From Burkholderiales bacterium UBA2647 (lineage in GTDB: Bacteria; Pseudomonadota; Gammaproteobacteria; Burkholderiales; Burkholderiaceae_E), in contig DENJ01000048.1 in the NCBI GenBank assembly GCA_002359635.1, forward strand, positions 47,715-105,834: a stretch of DNA of 58,120 nt, given 5' to 3'. Numbering within the stretch: position 1 is the stretch's first letter; each line of letters opens with the position of its first letter. Of this stretch, positions 43,896-52,901 are shown piece by piece. The notes beneath the pieces are model-generated. The model searched no databases and was not told where the DNA came from. It saw nothing but the letters and a program-made list of their open reading frames with translations. The position numbers were made by a program, and so were the translations under genes.

Positions 43896-44633
43896 CTAGC
43901 GCGTCTGCGCCCGGGTCGCCTGACCGACCCGATGCCCGAATATCGCAGTGCCTACCCTCAGCCAGCTTGCGCCTTGAGCCACAGCCAACTCAAGGTCGGC
44001 CGACATACCCATCGACAGGTGATCCATATGGTGCCCGGACCCAAGCAGGCGGTTTGTTGCAAGCAAACATTCGCGCAACGCGGCAAAGGTCTCGCTTTGT
44101 GCTGCCGGATCATCGAGTACCTGCGGGATCGCCATCAAGCCACGCAATTTGAGCCGCTTCAAGTGCTTTAACTCAAGGGCCAGTGCGGCAACTTCATCGG
44201 GCGCAACGCCGCTCTTGCTTGCTTCTTTGGAAATGTTGACCTGAATACAGACTTGTAGTGGCGCTTGTTCATCCGGCCGTTGCTCGTTGAGCCTTTGGGC
44301 AATTTTGAGGCGATCAAGGCTGTGCACCCAGTCGAAATGTTCCGCAACAAGTTTTGTTTTATTGGACTGCAAAGGACCAATAAAGTGCCAGCACAGGTCA
44401 AGGGCCGGATTGCTCTGGCGGCAAGCCGTCAATTTATCGACGGCTTCCTGGACGTAGTTTTCGCCAAAATCGCGTTGACCACTTTGCGCTAAAGCTAAAA
44501 CAGCCGCAGCAGGAAAGGTTTTGCTCACGGCAAGCAGCTTAGGCTTGGCAAGCCCCTCGAAGGCTGGCCTTAGCGATGCGGCAAGCTCAATCCTCGCCAA
44601 AACCTTAAGGCGCGCTGCTTGGAGTTCGTTCAT
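43896..44633 (-). CDS. yggS: YggS/PLPBP family pyridoxal-phosphate homeostasis protein
   Basis: PLP-binding protein with the alanine-racemase-like barrel, involved in B6 and amino-acid homeostasis. The 245 residues have the PLP-lysine region LLAVSKTFPAAAV, then FGENYVQEAVDK, WHFIGPLQSNK and LSMGMSADLELAVAQGASWLRVGTAIFG. ATG 44633 (MNELQAARLK) fits the family; it overlaps the end of the methyltransferase gene by 29 bases, so coupling is likely. Confidence 0.94.
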   Translation of the reverse strand: MNELQAARLKVLARIELAASLRPAFEGLAKPKLLAVSKTFPAAAVLALAQSGQRDFGENYVQEAVDKLTACRQSNPALDLCWHFIGPLQSNKTKLVAEHFDWVHSLDRLKIAQRLNEQRPDEQAPLQVCIQVNISKEASKSGVAPDEVAALALELKHLKRLKLRGLMAIPQVLDDPAAQSETFAALRECLLATNRLLGSGHHMDHLSMGMSADLELAVAQGASWLRVGTAIFGHRVGQATRAQTR

Positions 44634-45789
44634 AAAGCGGGAAAACAAATAAGCGGCACGGAATGGCACCATTCATCAAGGGAACTTTTCTTTTGGGCTT
44701 CATCCGCCACATCGATGCTAAATCCTCCTGCGGGCTCAGGATGCATAGCGTGAAGCCAGGCCACCGGTCGCGAAAGCTTCGGCCTTTCGCCAGATCGTCA
44801 GGGGACTCGATCCGCGCGCCATAGGGCGGATTGGAAACAATGAATCCCTCATCGTTTTCGGGTGCTCCTAAATCTTGCTTGTTTTGCTTGAAGGCATCGG
44901 CACATTGCCAGCGAATCGCTGATGCGGGAAGACCAGCCTCAATCGTATTCTGTTTTGCGCGCTCAATTTGCGAGGGGTCGATATCGCAGCCCAAAAGAGG
45001 CGGCAAATTCAGCGCCTGATCCACCTGCTTTGCGGCGCGCGCCCTAGCTTCTTCGGTGATACACCGCCATAACGCCGGGTCGAAGTCGCAGAGCGCTTCA
45101 AATCCAAAGCGTCGCCGGAGTCCGGCTGCAAGCTCAAAGCGCATTTGCGCTGCTTCGATCAGTATCGTGCCCGAGCCGCAAAAAAGATCGATAAGCGATT
45201 GGTCGCTGCGCCATTGACTCAGCAAGAGCAGGCCGGCAGCAAGATTCTCTTTCAGCGGTGCTTCCCCTTTGTCCTCGCGACCACGCCAGCCGCGCTTAAA
45301 CAATGATTCACCGCTCCAATCGATATAAAGATCAAGGCTATCCGTTTCGAGATGACCGACGATGCGCACATCCGGATGATGCGTGTCCACCGATGGGCGT
45401 TCCTGAGTCTGGTCCCGAAAGCAGTCGACGATGCCATCTTTAACGCGAAGGGTTAGGAATTGGATCGATCTTGCCCTTGCGCGTGTCGCACTAAGGTCAA
45501 CCCGCAAACGCTGCTCGACCCGAAAATACGAGAACCAGTCCTGGCGACGCGCGATGCGATAGATATCGTCATCCTGCCGCACCCGCCCTGCGCCAATCCA
45601 GCAAAGGATGCGACTTGCGATACGGCTATAAAGATTAGCCCGGTAGCCGCAGGCCCGATCACCTTCAAAGTGCACACCTGAGGCTTTGATCCTCAGAGCC
45701 TGAGCCCCGAGGGCCTTGAGTTCCTCGGCAAGCACTTGCTCCAAGCCGCGCGGACAAGGCGCAAAATAGCGAAACACCTGGTCAGGCAT
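44605..45789 (-). CDS. THUMP-domain RNA methyltransferase (RlmL N-terminal-like)
   Basis: SAM-dependent N2-guanine RNA methyltransferase, 394 residues. Order: N-terminal ferredoxin-like and THUMP domains (residues about 1-160, opening YFAPCPRGLEQVLAEEL), then the UPF0020 methyltransferase domain with DLFCGSGTILIEAA and the catalytic NPPYG. It corresponds to the first half of E. coli RlmKL (23S rRNA G2445), and lacks the RlmK half. Two bases separate it from hemJ upstream. Confidence 0.88.
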   Translation of the reverse strand: MPDQVFRYFAPCPRGLEQVLAEELKALGAQALRIKASGVHFEGDRACGYRANLYSRIASRILCWIGAGRVRQDDDIYRIARRQDWFSYFRVEQRLRVDLSATRARARSIQFLTLRVKDGIVDCFRDQTQERPSVDTHHPDVRIVGHLETDSLDLYIDWSGESLFKRGWRGREDKGEAPLKENLAAGLLLLSQWRSDQSLIDLFCGSGTILIEAAQMRFELAAGLRRRFGFEALCDFDPALWRCITEEARARAAKQVDQALNLPPLLGCDIDPSQIERAKQNTIEAGLPASAIRWQCADAFKQNKQDLGAPENDEGFIVSNPPYGARIESPDDLAKGRSFRDRWPGFTLCILSPQEDLASMWRMKPKRKVPLMNGAIPCRLFVFPLYERTPSSAP

Positions 45790-45791
45790 GT

Positions 45792-46226
45792 TTAAGCCGC
45801 CATGGGCTTAATGACCACCAGTGCAACCACCGTTACAAAGACGAGCACGGGTAATTCGTTGAACCAGCGAAACCAGACGTGACTGCGCTGATTACGCTGA
45901 TCGCGAAAGCTTTGCAAAATACGGCCGCAGGCCATGTGATAGATCAGCAAGATCACGATGAATACAAGTTTCAAGTGCATCCACAAACTGCCTTTACCCA
46001 CGCCAAATCCAAGCCACAGCCAGAACCCAAGGCCAAGGGCAAGCCACATCAAGGGGCGCATGAAGCGATAGAGTTTGCCCGCCATCAGCAGCAATCGATC
46101 GCGTTCAGCTAAGGAGTCGGGGGCGATCATCGCGAGATTCACAAAGATACGCGGCAGATAAAAAAGACCTGCAAACCAGCTTGTGACAAAGACAATATGA
46201 AAAGTCTTCACCCAGAGGTAAGTCAT
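45792..46226 (-). CDS. hemJ: Protoporphyrinogen IX oxidase HemJ-like (CopD family)
   Basis: Small inner-membrane protein, 144 residues with four hydrophobic helices. The start LWVKTFHIVFVTSWFAGLFYLPRIFV and the HLKLVFIVILL helix match HemJ, which oxidises protoporphyrinogen IX to protoporphyrin IX in heme synthesis. The conserved His (H10) and Lys (K86) are present. CopD-family labelling is the common alternative. The start overlaps the proA stop (ATGA). Confidence 0.85.
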   Translation of the reverse strand: MTYLWVKTFHIVFVTSWFAGLFYLPRIFVNLAMIAPDSLAERDRLLLMAGKLYRFMRPLMWLALGLGFWLWLGFGVGKGSLWMHLKLVFIVILLIYHMACGRILQSFRDQRNQRSHVWFRWFNELPVLVFVTVVALVVIKPMAA

Positions 46227-47521
46227 GATTGGCGAATCTCACCCTGGCCGAAAACCACATACTTTTGCGACGTCAAACCCTCAAGGCCTACCGGGCCCCG
46301 AGCGTGCAGTTTATCGGTGGAGATCCCGATCTCTGCGCCGAGGCCAAACTCGAAACCATCGGCAAATCGTGTGGAGGCGTTGATCATGACCGAGGCTGAA
46401 TCAACCTCGCGGATGAATCGCATGGCTCTGCCATGGTGCGCCGTGACAATCGCATCGGTGTGCTTAGAACCATAACGGTGAATATGTTGAATCGCTTCAT
46501 CAATCCCGTCAACGGTCTTGATGGCAATAATCGCGGCCAGGTACTCGGTTGACCAATCTTCTTCGCTGGCAGCAAGGCAGGGGATACCTGCCGTCTTCAA
46601 AATATTGGCAACCACATCATCAACCCGCATCTCGACGCCTTTGTCGCGATAAATCGCTGCAATCACCGGCAAAAAGGCTTGGGCAACCGGTGTGTCAACG
46701 AGCAGCGTCTCCATGGTGTTACAAGGTGAGTAACGCTGTGTTTTTGCGTTGTCCGCAATACGGCTGGCCATCGCCAAGTCGGCATCCCGATCCACAAAAA
46801 CATGGCAGATACCGTCAAGATGTTTAATCGTGGGCACTTTGGCCTCGCGGCTGATGCGCTCCACCAATGATTTGCCGCCACGAGGTACGATCACATCCAC
46901 CCACTGTGGCGACTGGATCAAGGCGCCAACGAGGGCGCGATCCCTTTGTTCAATCGCCTGAACGGCATCGGCCGGTAAGCCAGCGTCCACGAGTGCGTCA
47001 CGCATGCAGGCGGCAAGCGCTTGATTGGAATGCAAGGCCTCCGAGCCACCCCGCAAAATCGTCGCGTTACCCGATTTGATGCAGAGCGCAGCGGCATCAA
47101 TGGTGACATTGGGTCGTGACTCATAAATGATACCGATCACACCCAAGGGCACACGCATTCTTCCCACCTGAATCCCTGAGGGCTGGCGCGACAAGTCCGA
47201 AATAGAGCCTACCGGATCAGGGAGCGCGGCAACCTGTTCAAGACCTTTGCACATGCCTTCAATCACGCTCGGGCTTAGCCTCAGCCTGTCAATCGCCGCA
47301 TCCTCAAGGCCTGCCACGGCTGCGCGTTCCAGATCAAGGGCATTGGCTTTTTCCAATGCTGTTGCCTGGTCTTGTATGAGTTGCGCAGCCATCCGTAATG
47401 TTTTGTTTTTTGCAGCGGTTGATGCGCCCGCCATCACGCTCGATGCTTTTTTCGCACGATGGCCAAGGGCGTCGATAATGGCTTGTTCATTGCTGCTCGG
47501 AACGAGGGCGCGATCATTCAT
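46223..47521 (-). CDS. proA: Gamma-glutamyl phosphate reductase
   Basis: NADPH-dependent reductase giving glutamate-5-semialdehyde for proline synthesis. The 432 residues have the aldehyde-dehydrogenase fold; ESRPNVTIDAAALCIKSGNATILRGG and the active-site cysteine segment RYSPCNTMETLLV are typical. It sits between holA and hemJ in the leuS-yggS run, separated from holA by 58 bases. proB is not in the window. Confidence 0.95.
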   Translation of the reverse strand: MNDRALVPSSNEQAIIDALGHRAKKASSVMAGASTAAKNKTLRMAAQLIQDQATALEKANALDLERAAVAGLEDAAIDRLRLSPSVIEGMCKGLEQVAALPDPVGSISDLSRQPSGIQVGRMRVPLGVIGIIYESRPNVTIDAAALCIKSGNATILRGGSEALHSNQALAACMRDALVDAGLPADAVQAIEQRDRALVGALIQSPQWVDVIVPRGGKSLVERISREAKVPTIKHLDGICHVFVDRDADLAMASRIADNAKTQRYSPCNTMETLLVDTPVAQAFLPVIAAIYRDKGVEMRVDDVVANILKTAGIPCLAASEEDWSTEYLAAIIAIKTVDGIDEAIQHIHRYGSKHTDAIVTAHHGRAMRFIREVDSASVMINASTRFADGFEFGLGAEIGISTDKLHARGPVGLEGLTSQKYVVFGQGEIRQS

Positions 47522-47579
47522 GGTTGACTACCCTTTGCGCTTGTTGTTTGCTTCGCCTCAAGATCCCGTTCAGTTTGCC

Positions 47580-48638
47580 TCATTTTTCTGCTCCGTTCAG
47601 TCCGGCAGCAAGGAGGCGATCCCTGGCAGGGCTTTGCACGGTGAATTGGAGTACGAGGTCGCGCATTGCCTCCTGAGGGTTTTCGCCAAGACCGCCAATG
47701 CCTTTGATTGCGCGGTCGATTCGAGCGGCTGCATCGAGCAAGCGCAGGCTATGCGGGGCATCAATCCGGTCCAGGGCGCGGTTGAACTGCGCCTCGCGGT
47801 TGCTGAAAAGGCGCAGCTGACGAAAAGCCTGGCGACGTGGCTGGCCGCTTTCCAGGCATTCGTTGAGCGCCTGTAATTGCCTTGCAGCGTCGGCAAGCGC
47901 CCAAAGGATCAAAGGCGCAGGCTCGGCCTCAGCGTGCAAGGCGTCAAGTATCATCAAAGCCCGTTTTCGATCGCCAAGCAAACAGCTGGCCTGAAGATCA
48001 AAGCTGCTCCAGCGCGCTGCGTTTGCAAGGCTTTGCTGCGCAAGCGAAAGTTCGATCTGTGAGTCTGTGAGCATCGCGAGCTTTTTAATTTCCTGGGCAC
48101 AGGCGAGCAAATTGCCCTCGGTGCTCGACGCAATTAACTCGATCACCTCATCGCTTGCGCTGCGTGATTCGCGCGCTAAACGCTGCCGAATCCAATCGTT
48201 GAGACCTGCCCTGGGGACTGTGGCGGCTTCGATGGCCCATCCCGCAGCCTGCAAGTCGTGAAACCAGTGACTTTGCAGTTGACTACGTTCAAGTTTGCCG
48301 CAAGCGATCATGATGCATACATTGTGATCGGCTTCTTTAGCCCATGACAAAAGCCATTCGATGCTTGCCTGATGCGGCTTGGCTGTGAAACGTAACTCGA
48401 TGAGTTTGGCGCTTGCAAAAAGGTCACGCGATCGCACGGCGCGTTCGAGTTGCTCGAGTTTGAAAAAACGGTCAACCTCAATGACGTCGCGATCGGTAAA
48501 GCCCAGTGTGCGCAACCAGGCTCTGATGCGGTCAGCTGCTTCAATCTGCAAAAGTTTTTCCTCGCCGTGGATCATGAGCCAAGCGGGGGGCTTAGCCCTT
48601 TGCAGTCGGGATTCGAGGCTTTGCGCGTTGGGCTTCAT
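47580..48638 (-). CDS. holA: DNA polymerase III delta subunit
   Basis: Clamp-loader subunit that opens the beta sliding clamp. The 352 residues show the HolA start KPPAWLMIHGEEKLLQIEAADRIR, the segment DVIEVDRFFKLEQLERAVRSRDLFASAKLIELR, and the C-terminal collar region with DRIDAPHSLRLLDAAARIDRAIKG. It lies 27 bases after lptE, the usual Burkholderiales order leuS-lptE-holA-proA. Confidence 0.92.
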   Translation of the reverse strand: MKPNAQSLESRLQRAKPPAWLMIHGEEKLLQIEAADRIRAWLRTLGFTDRDVIEVDRFFKLEQLERAVRSRDLFASAKLIELRFTAKPHQASIEWLLSWAKEADHNVCIMIACGKLERSQLQSHWFHDLQAAGWAIEAATVPRAGLNDWIRQRLARESRSASDEVIELIASSTEGNLLACAQEIKKLAMLTDSQIELSLAQQSLANAARWSSFDLQASCLLGDRKRALMILDALHAEAEPAPLILWALADAARQLQALNECLESGQPRRQAFRQLRLFSNREAQFNRALDRIDAPHSLRLLDAAARIDRAIKGIGGLGENPQEAMRDLVLQFTVQSPARDRLLAAGLNGAEK

Positions 48639-48665
48639 CGCTTGGTGTTTCTGCGAGCGGACTCT

Positions 48666-49163
48666 TTATGCGGTTCGTAACTGACGCAATATCCGCTCAA
48701 TAAGCTCGGTCTGCATGTCACGTTGCAAAAAACGCTCCTCTTGCTGTTTTGCCCCTTGCAAGACATCGCTGGTTGAGATGTCACGATGCAATGAGATTTC
48801 GCTTCGGCTGACGGTCTCCAGGCCTGCCTGGTCCACAACGCGAAACACAACCCTCAACTGCAGCCTTACATCGCGCGGCCGACCGGTGACCGTAAAGCCG
48901 ATAATCTCCCGGGTTCGGGCTTCTTCATCGATATAAAGACGACGTTGCGCTTTTTCCGGATCGTTCTCAATTCGCGTACCACCGAGCGCAATAATCGCAC
49001 GCCTTAATTCACCGCCGAATTCAGACTGCTTGGGTATATTGATCCAAATGCTTTCAAAGCGAAGCGCCACCTGTTCGCGAAGCTTAAAGCCGCAAGCCGT
49101 CAGCCCAAGCGAGGATAAGACACCGAGGCTTGCAGCACGCAGAAGCTCTCGACGCATCTTCAT
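48666..49163 (-). CDS. lptE: LPS-assembly lipoprotein LptE
   Basis: Outer-membrane lipoprotein plug of the LptD barrel. The 165 residues have a lipoprotein signal peptide with lipobox LTAC (Cys24), then GFKLREQVALRFESIWINIP and VSRSEISLHRDISTSDVL, typical of LptE. It starts 6 bases after the leuS stop, so leuS and lptE are co-transcribed. Its partner LptD is encoded at 1981-4299. Confidence 0.93.
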   Translation of the reverse strand: MKMRRELLRAASLGVLSSLGLTACGFKLREQVALRFESIWINIPKQSEFGGELRRAIIALGGTRIENDPEKAQRRLYIDEEARTREIIGFTVTGRPRDVRLQLRVVFRVVDQAGLETVSRSEISLHRDISTSDVLQGAKQQEERFLQRDMQTELIERILRQLRTA

Positions 49164-49169
49164 GCCGGC

Positions 49170-51845
49170 CTAGCCCGTAACAGCATTAACAAGCCTTCCC
49201 GGCACCACGATCAGCTTGCGAACACTTTGTCCAGGGGCAAAGCGCGCAATCGCATCGTGCTCCTCGATCCATTGGCGGGCACTGGCTTCGATCATCGGAT
49301 GGGAGGCATCGGCTGGCAACTCAAGACTGCCACGCAGCTTGCCATTGATTTGCAGCACAAGGCTCACGGTCTGCTTGACCAGTGCCTGCTCGTCAACCTC
49401 AGGCCAGGGCGCATCGAGTAGATCACCAGCCACCGCTTCAAAGCCCATCGCCTGCCAAAGCGCCACCGCAATATGCGGCACCACCGGGTAGAGCACCCGT
49501 AAAAGCATCGAAAAACCCTCGGATCTCGCTGCGGCGCTGACCGTATCGGGTGCCGCTTCAAGGGTATTGAGCATCTTCATACAGGCTGAAACAACTGTGT
49601 TGTACTGCCTGCGCTGATAGTCAAAGTCTGCCTGCTTCAGCAGCTGGTGCATTTCTCGCCGCAGATCCGCACTTGCCGTGTTGAGCACTTGATCAGCCAC
49701 GTTTAGCGCGGGCTCAATCTGCTGCTTTTGCAGGGCTTGCATGCAACTGGCCCAGACGCGTCGCAAGTAGCGATGGGCACCCTCTACGCCTGCATCCGAC
49801 CACTCGAGCGATTGCTCAGGCGGCGATGCGAACATGGTAAAAAGTCTTGCGGTATCAGCGCCATAACGATCAATCAAGTGCTGCGGATCAACGCCGTTAT
49901 TTTTGCTTTTCGACATTTTCTCCACGCCGCCGAGCTGAACGGCTTGCTGGTCAAGGCGGGAAAGGGCGCCGATCGGGCGGCCCCGCTCGTCAAGGTGGAT
50001 GTCTACATCGGCAGGGTTAAACCAGGTCTTTCGACCTGCTTCATCTTCTCTAAAAAATGTTTCATTCAGCACCATGCCCTGCGTGAGCAAATTGCTAAAA
50101 GGTTCAGAACATGTAACCAGGCCGCGGCCATCGGGTGCGCCAAGATCAAGATCACGCATGACCTTGGTCCAAAATCGTGCATACAACAAATGAAGCACCG
50201 CATGTTCGATGCCACCGATGTATTGGTCCATCGGCATCCAGTAATCATTGCGCGCATCGACCATGGATTCGCTTGCATCCGGGGAGCAATAGCGCATGTA
50301 GTACCAGGCCGAATCGATGAAGGTGTCCATGGTGTCGGTTTCACGGCGCGCAGGCTTCTCGCAGCGCGGACACTGGCAGATCAAAAAAGAGTGGTGCTTG
50401 TTGAGGGGATTGCCGCTGCCATCGGGGATCAAATCTTCGGGCAACACAACCGGCAGATCGCTTTCTGGAACTGGCACAACCCCGCAATCCTCACAGTGAA
50501 TCACCGGGATCGGTGTGCCCCAATAGCGTTGCCTTGAAATGCCCCAATCGCGCAGGCGATACTGGGTCTGACGGGTCCCGAGTCCCCGTGACTCGAGATC
50601 GCCGGCAATGGCATCGATCGCTTGATCATGATTTAGACCGTTATATCTACCAGAATCAATACAGTGACCCTGCTGTTTGTTTTCATACCAGCTCTGCCAC
50701 TGCGTTTCATCAAAGTGTTCACCGTCGATGGCGATAACCTGCTTGATCGGCAGGGAAAAACGCCGGGCAAAGGCAAAGTCACGCTCATCGTGAGCGGGTA
50801 CGCCCATCACGGCACCATCGCCGTAACTCATCAGCACATAGTTGCCGATCCACACCGGTATCGGCTCGCCGGTAATCGGATGACTGACGCATAGCCCGGT
50901 ATCGCGCCCGTCTTTTTCACGGCTTGCAAGATCAGCTTCGGCCACCCCGCCCTGAAGACAGTCGTCGATAAATGCTTGCAAGGCAGGCCTTCTTCTTGCT
51001 GCCTCTGCGGCAAGCGGATGCTCGGGCGCTACCGCGACAAAGCTAACACCCATGATCGTATCGGCACGGGTTGTGAAAACATAAAGCCTGCCATCTTGAA
51101 CCCATTGCCCTTTTTCGTCTTCGATCTGATGCGGGAAAGCAAATCGCAGCCCCACAGATTTACCGATCCAGTTGCGCTGCATGACCTTGACACGCTCGGG
51201 CCAGCCTAAAGGCTCCAAATCTTGGATCAGTTCCTCAGCATATTGGGTGATCCGCAGGTAGTACATCGGGATTTCGCGCTTTTCGACCAACGCACCCGAT
51301 CGCCAGCCGCGCCCATCGATCACCTGTTCATTGGCCAACACAGTCTGGTCGACAGGATCCCAGTTGACCGTCCCTGTCTTCAGGTAGGCGATGCCCCGAT
51401 GCAGCATTTGCAAAAAGAGCCATTGATTCCAGCGGTAGTAATCCGGCGAACAGGTTGCCACTTCACGCGACCAGTCAATCGCAAGCCCCATGGCTTGCAT
51501 TTGCGCCTTCATGCTTGCGATGTTGTCCCAGGTCCAACGCGCTGGCGCAAGCTTATTGGCCATGGCGGCGTTTTCTGCCGGTAAGCCGAAGGCGTCCCAA
51601 CCCATGGGCATCAGCACATTGAAGCCAGCCATCCGCAGCTGACGCGCCATCACGTCGTTGATGGTGTAGTTGCGCACATGACCCATGTGCAATTTCCCTG
51701 AGGGGTAGGGGAGCATGGAGCAGGCGTAGTACTTGCCACGGGGATATTTCGGGTTGTGTTCGGTCACCCGGTAAACATCGCGCGATTGCCAGTCGGTTTG
51801 TACCTGGGATTCGATGGCGTGGGCGTCATAACGGTCAGAAAACAT
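49170..51845 (-). CDS. leuS: Leucyl-tRNA synthetase
   Basis: Class I synthetase that charges tRNA-Leu. The 891 residues contain the HIGH-type motif HMGH in MLPYPSGKLHMGHVRNYTI, the CP1 editing domain (FTTRADTIMGVSFVAVAPEHPLA), a zinc-type CPRCEKPARRETDTMDTF, and KMSKSKNNGVDP. Family length is normal. It heads the minus-strand run leuS-lptE-holA-proA-hemJ-methyltransferase-yggS. Confidence 0.97.
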   Translation of the reverse strand: MFSDRYDAHAIESQVQTDWQSRDVYRVTEHNPKYPRGKYYACSMLPYPSGKLHMGHVRNYTINDVMARQLRMAGFNVLMPMGWDAFGLPAENAAMANKLAPARWTWDNIASMKAQMQAMGLAIDWSREVATCSPDYYRWNQWLFLQMLHRGIAYLKTGTVNWDPVDQTVLANEQVIDGRGWRSGALVEKREIPMYYLRITQYAEELIQDLEPLGWPERVKVMQRNWIGKSVGLRFAFPHQIEDEKGQWVQDGRLYVFTTRADTIMGVSFVAVAPEHPLAAEAARRRPALQAFIDDCLQGGVAEADLASREKDGRDTGLCVSHPITGEPIPVWIGNYVLMSYGDGAVMGVPAHDERDFAFARRFSLPIKQVIAIDGEHFDETQWQSWYENKQQGHCIDSGRYNGLNHDQAIDAIAGDLESRGLGTRQTQYRLRDWGISRQRYWGTPIPVIHCEDCGVVPVPESDLPVVLPEDLIPDGSGNPLNKHHSFLICQCPRCEKPARRETDTMDTFIDSAWYYMRYCSPDASESMVDARNDYWMPMDQYIGGIEHAVLHLLYARFWTKVMRDLDLGAPDGRGLVTCSEPFSNLLTQGMVLNETFFREDEAGRKTWFNPADVDIHLDERGRPIGALSRLDQQAVQLGGVEKMSKSKNNGVDPQHLIDRYGADTARLFTMFASPPEQSLEWSDAGVEGAHRYLRRVWASCMQALQKQQIEPALNVADQVLNTASADLRREMHQLLKQADFDYQRRQYNTVVSACMKMLNTLEAAPDTVSAAARSEGFSMLLRVLYPVVPHIAVALWQAMGFEAVAGDLLDAPWPEVDEQALVKQTVSLVLQINGKLRGSLELPADASHPMIEASARQWIEEHDAIARFAPGQSVRKLIVVPGRLVNAVTG

Positions 51846-51877
51846 GCTGAGCTACCGATGGTTAGGCAAAGCCCAAG

Positions 51878-51905
51878 ATTATGGCTGATCGACCAGCCCC
51901 TTCAA
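51878..51905 (-). promoter_or_regulatory. Candidate leuS promoter
   Basis: On the minus strand, TTGAAG (plus-strand 51900-51905) and CATAAT (plus-strand 51878-51883) are spaced by 16 bases and lie 33 bases before the leuS ATG. The match to sigma-70 is fair, not perfect. The -35 box is one arm of an inverted repeat (CTTCAA / TTGAAG, 51900-51916), which could be an operator. Confidence 0.4.
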
Positions 51906-51924
51906 AAAAGTTGAAGCCCCCCTT

Positions 51925-51953
51925 CGGTTTTTCAAAAGTGCGGTTTTTCAAAA
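51925..51953. repeat. 13-base direct repeats upstream of iclR
   Basis: Two perfect copies of CGGTTTTTCAAAA, at 51925-51937 and 51941-51953, repeat with a period of 16. They sit in the 215-base region between divergent leuS and the IclR gene, next to an inverted repeat at 51900-51916. Repeated half-sites of this kind are often bound by the adjacent regulator; that is inference. Confidence 0.55.
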
Positions 51954-52047
51954 CGATCAATCGGAGTAATTTGCGGTTTCCGGAATTGTCTTCAGAACGT
52001 CAGTTAAGAACGGTCAATAAGCCTGCAAGACAGGTACAACGCAAAAA

Positions 52048-52053
52048 GAGGAG
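52048..52053 (+). promoter_or_regulatory. Ribosome binding site deciding the iclR start
   Basis: GAGGAG lies 7 bases ahead of ATG 52061, within a purine-rich run. It argues for this start over an ATG 180 bases upstream in the same frame, which would read through the repeats of the intergenic region. Confidence 0.65.
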
Positions 52054-52060
52054 AGGAGTC

Positions 52061-52843
52061 ATGGGATTAGAAGCGTCAAAAGGCGAGGCAGTGCCCGCCG
52101 GGTCAGCAATACTTCGTGCGATTTCCGTGATTGAGGCGATTTCAACCGCCGATGCACCGCCGCAACTTGCCGACATCTGTCGCGCGGTGAATTTACCCAA
52201 ACCCACTGTATTCAGGATTTTGAGCACGCTTGAGCACGCGGGGCTTGTCGGGCGCGAACCCGGTAGCAAACGCTACACCAGTGCCGGGCGCTTGAATCGA
52301 TTGGCCGGACAGGTTTTGCTCAACTCACCGCAGAGCGCGGCGCGGCATGCGATTCTGGAGGAACTGGTCGAGCAACTCGGTGAGACCTGTAATCTCACGA
52401 TTCCGAACCTCAATTCGGTGCTCTACCTTGATCGGGTCGAAGTTGCTTGGACGTTGCGGGTAAATCTTGGCGCCGGAAGCCTTGTGCCGCTTTATGCCTG
52501 CGCAAGCGGTAAGCTCTTTTTAGCCCATATGCCCAAGCGTAGCCGAGAGCGTTTATTGCGCCTTGCCCCGATGTTGCCCCATACGCCAGCCACGCTTTCC
52601 GATCCCGGCAGGCTCAGCTTGGAACTTGAGAAGGTCCGCAGGCAGGGATTCGCCGTCGATAACGAGGAGTACATCCCCGGGATTATTGCCCTGGCAGTCC
52701 CGGTGCGCGACGGTGATGGCAAGGTTGTTGCCTCGATTGCAGCCCAGGCACCGACGGGTCGCCTACGGCTTGAGGAGGCGATGGAGTTTTTACCCCAAAT
52801 GAAGCAAGCCGCCGAGTCGATGGCCCAAACAGTCGATTGGTAG
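52061..52843 (+). CDS. IclR-family transcriptional regulator
   Basis: DNA-binding regulator, 260 residues. An N-terminal winged helix-turn-helix (PPQLADICRAVNLPKPTVFRILSTLEHAGLV) is followed by the IclR effector domain (TLRVNLGAGSLVPLYACASGKLFLAHMP; DNEEYIPGIIALAVPV). Family members usually control aromatic or carboxylic acid catabolism and often themselves. No catabolic gene is adjacent, since leuS is divergent and a helicase follows, so its target may be elsewhere, possibly in the 18-39 kb block. Confidence 0.9.
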   Translation: MGLEASKGEAVPAGSAILRAISVIEAISTADAPPQLADICRAVNLPKPTVFRILSTLEHAGLVGREPGSKRYTSAGRLNRLAGQVLLNSPQSAARHAILEELVEQLGETCNLTIPNLNSVLYLDRVEVAWTLRVNLGAGSLVPLYACASGKLFLAHMPKRSRERLLRLAPMLPHTPATLSDPGRLSLELEKVRRQGFAVDNEEYIPGIIALAVPVRDGDGKVVASIAAQAPTGRLRLEEAMEFLPQMKQAAESMAQTVDW

Positions 52844-52846
52844 ACT

Positions 52847-52874
52847 AAAAAACGCGCGACAAAAAACGCGCGAC
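52847..52874. repeat. Perfect 14-base tandem repeat
   Basis: Two adjacent copies of AAAAAACGCGCGAC (52847-52860 and 52861-52874), just after the iclR stop. They precede the hairpin at the helicase start. Confidence 0.8.
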
Positions 52875-52875
52875 A

Positions 52876-52901
52876 ATCCGGGATGTTTTGACATCCCGGA
52901 T
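52876..52901 (+). promoter_or_regulatory. Hairpin spanning the helicase start codon
   Basis: ATCCGGGATGT and ACATCCCGGAT pair perfectly over 11 bases with a 4-base loop (TTTG). The ATG of the helicase gene (52900) begins inside the 3' arm. The T-tail after it is poor (GTTCATTTT), so it may be a weak iclR terminator, a translation-blocking structure, or both. Confidence 0.6.

Noticed and set aside
47247..47876. Plus-strand frame of 209 codons over proA and holA
   Set aside because: Shadow of two well-supported minus-strand genes.
49728..50537. Plus-strand frame of 269 codons inside leuS
   Set aside because: Antisense to the conserved editing and catalytic regions of leuS, with no ribosome binding site or family resemblance.
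51881..52060. Longer iclR start at 51881
   Set aside because: The 60 extra residues are low-complexity, read through the direct repeats, and lack a ribosome binding site; GAGGAG before 52061 fits better.
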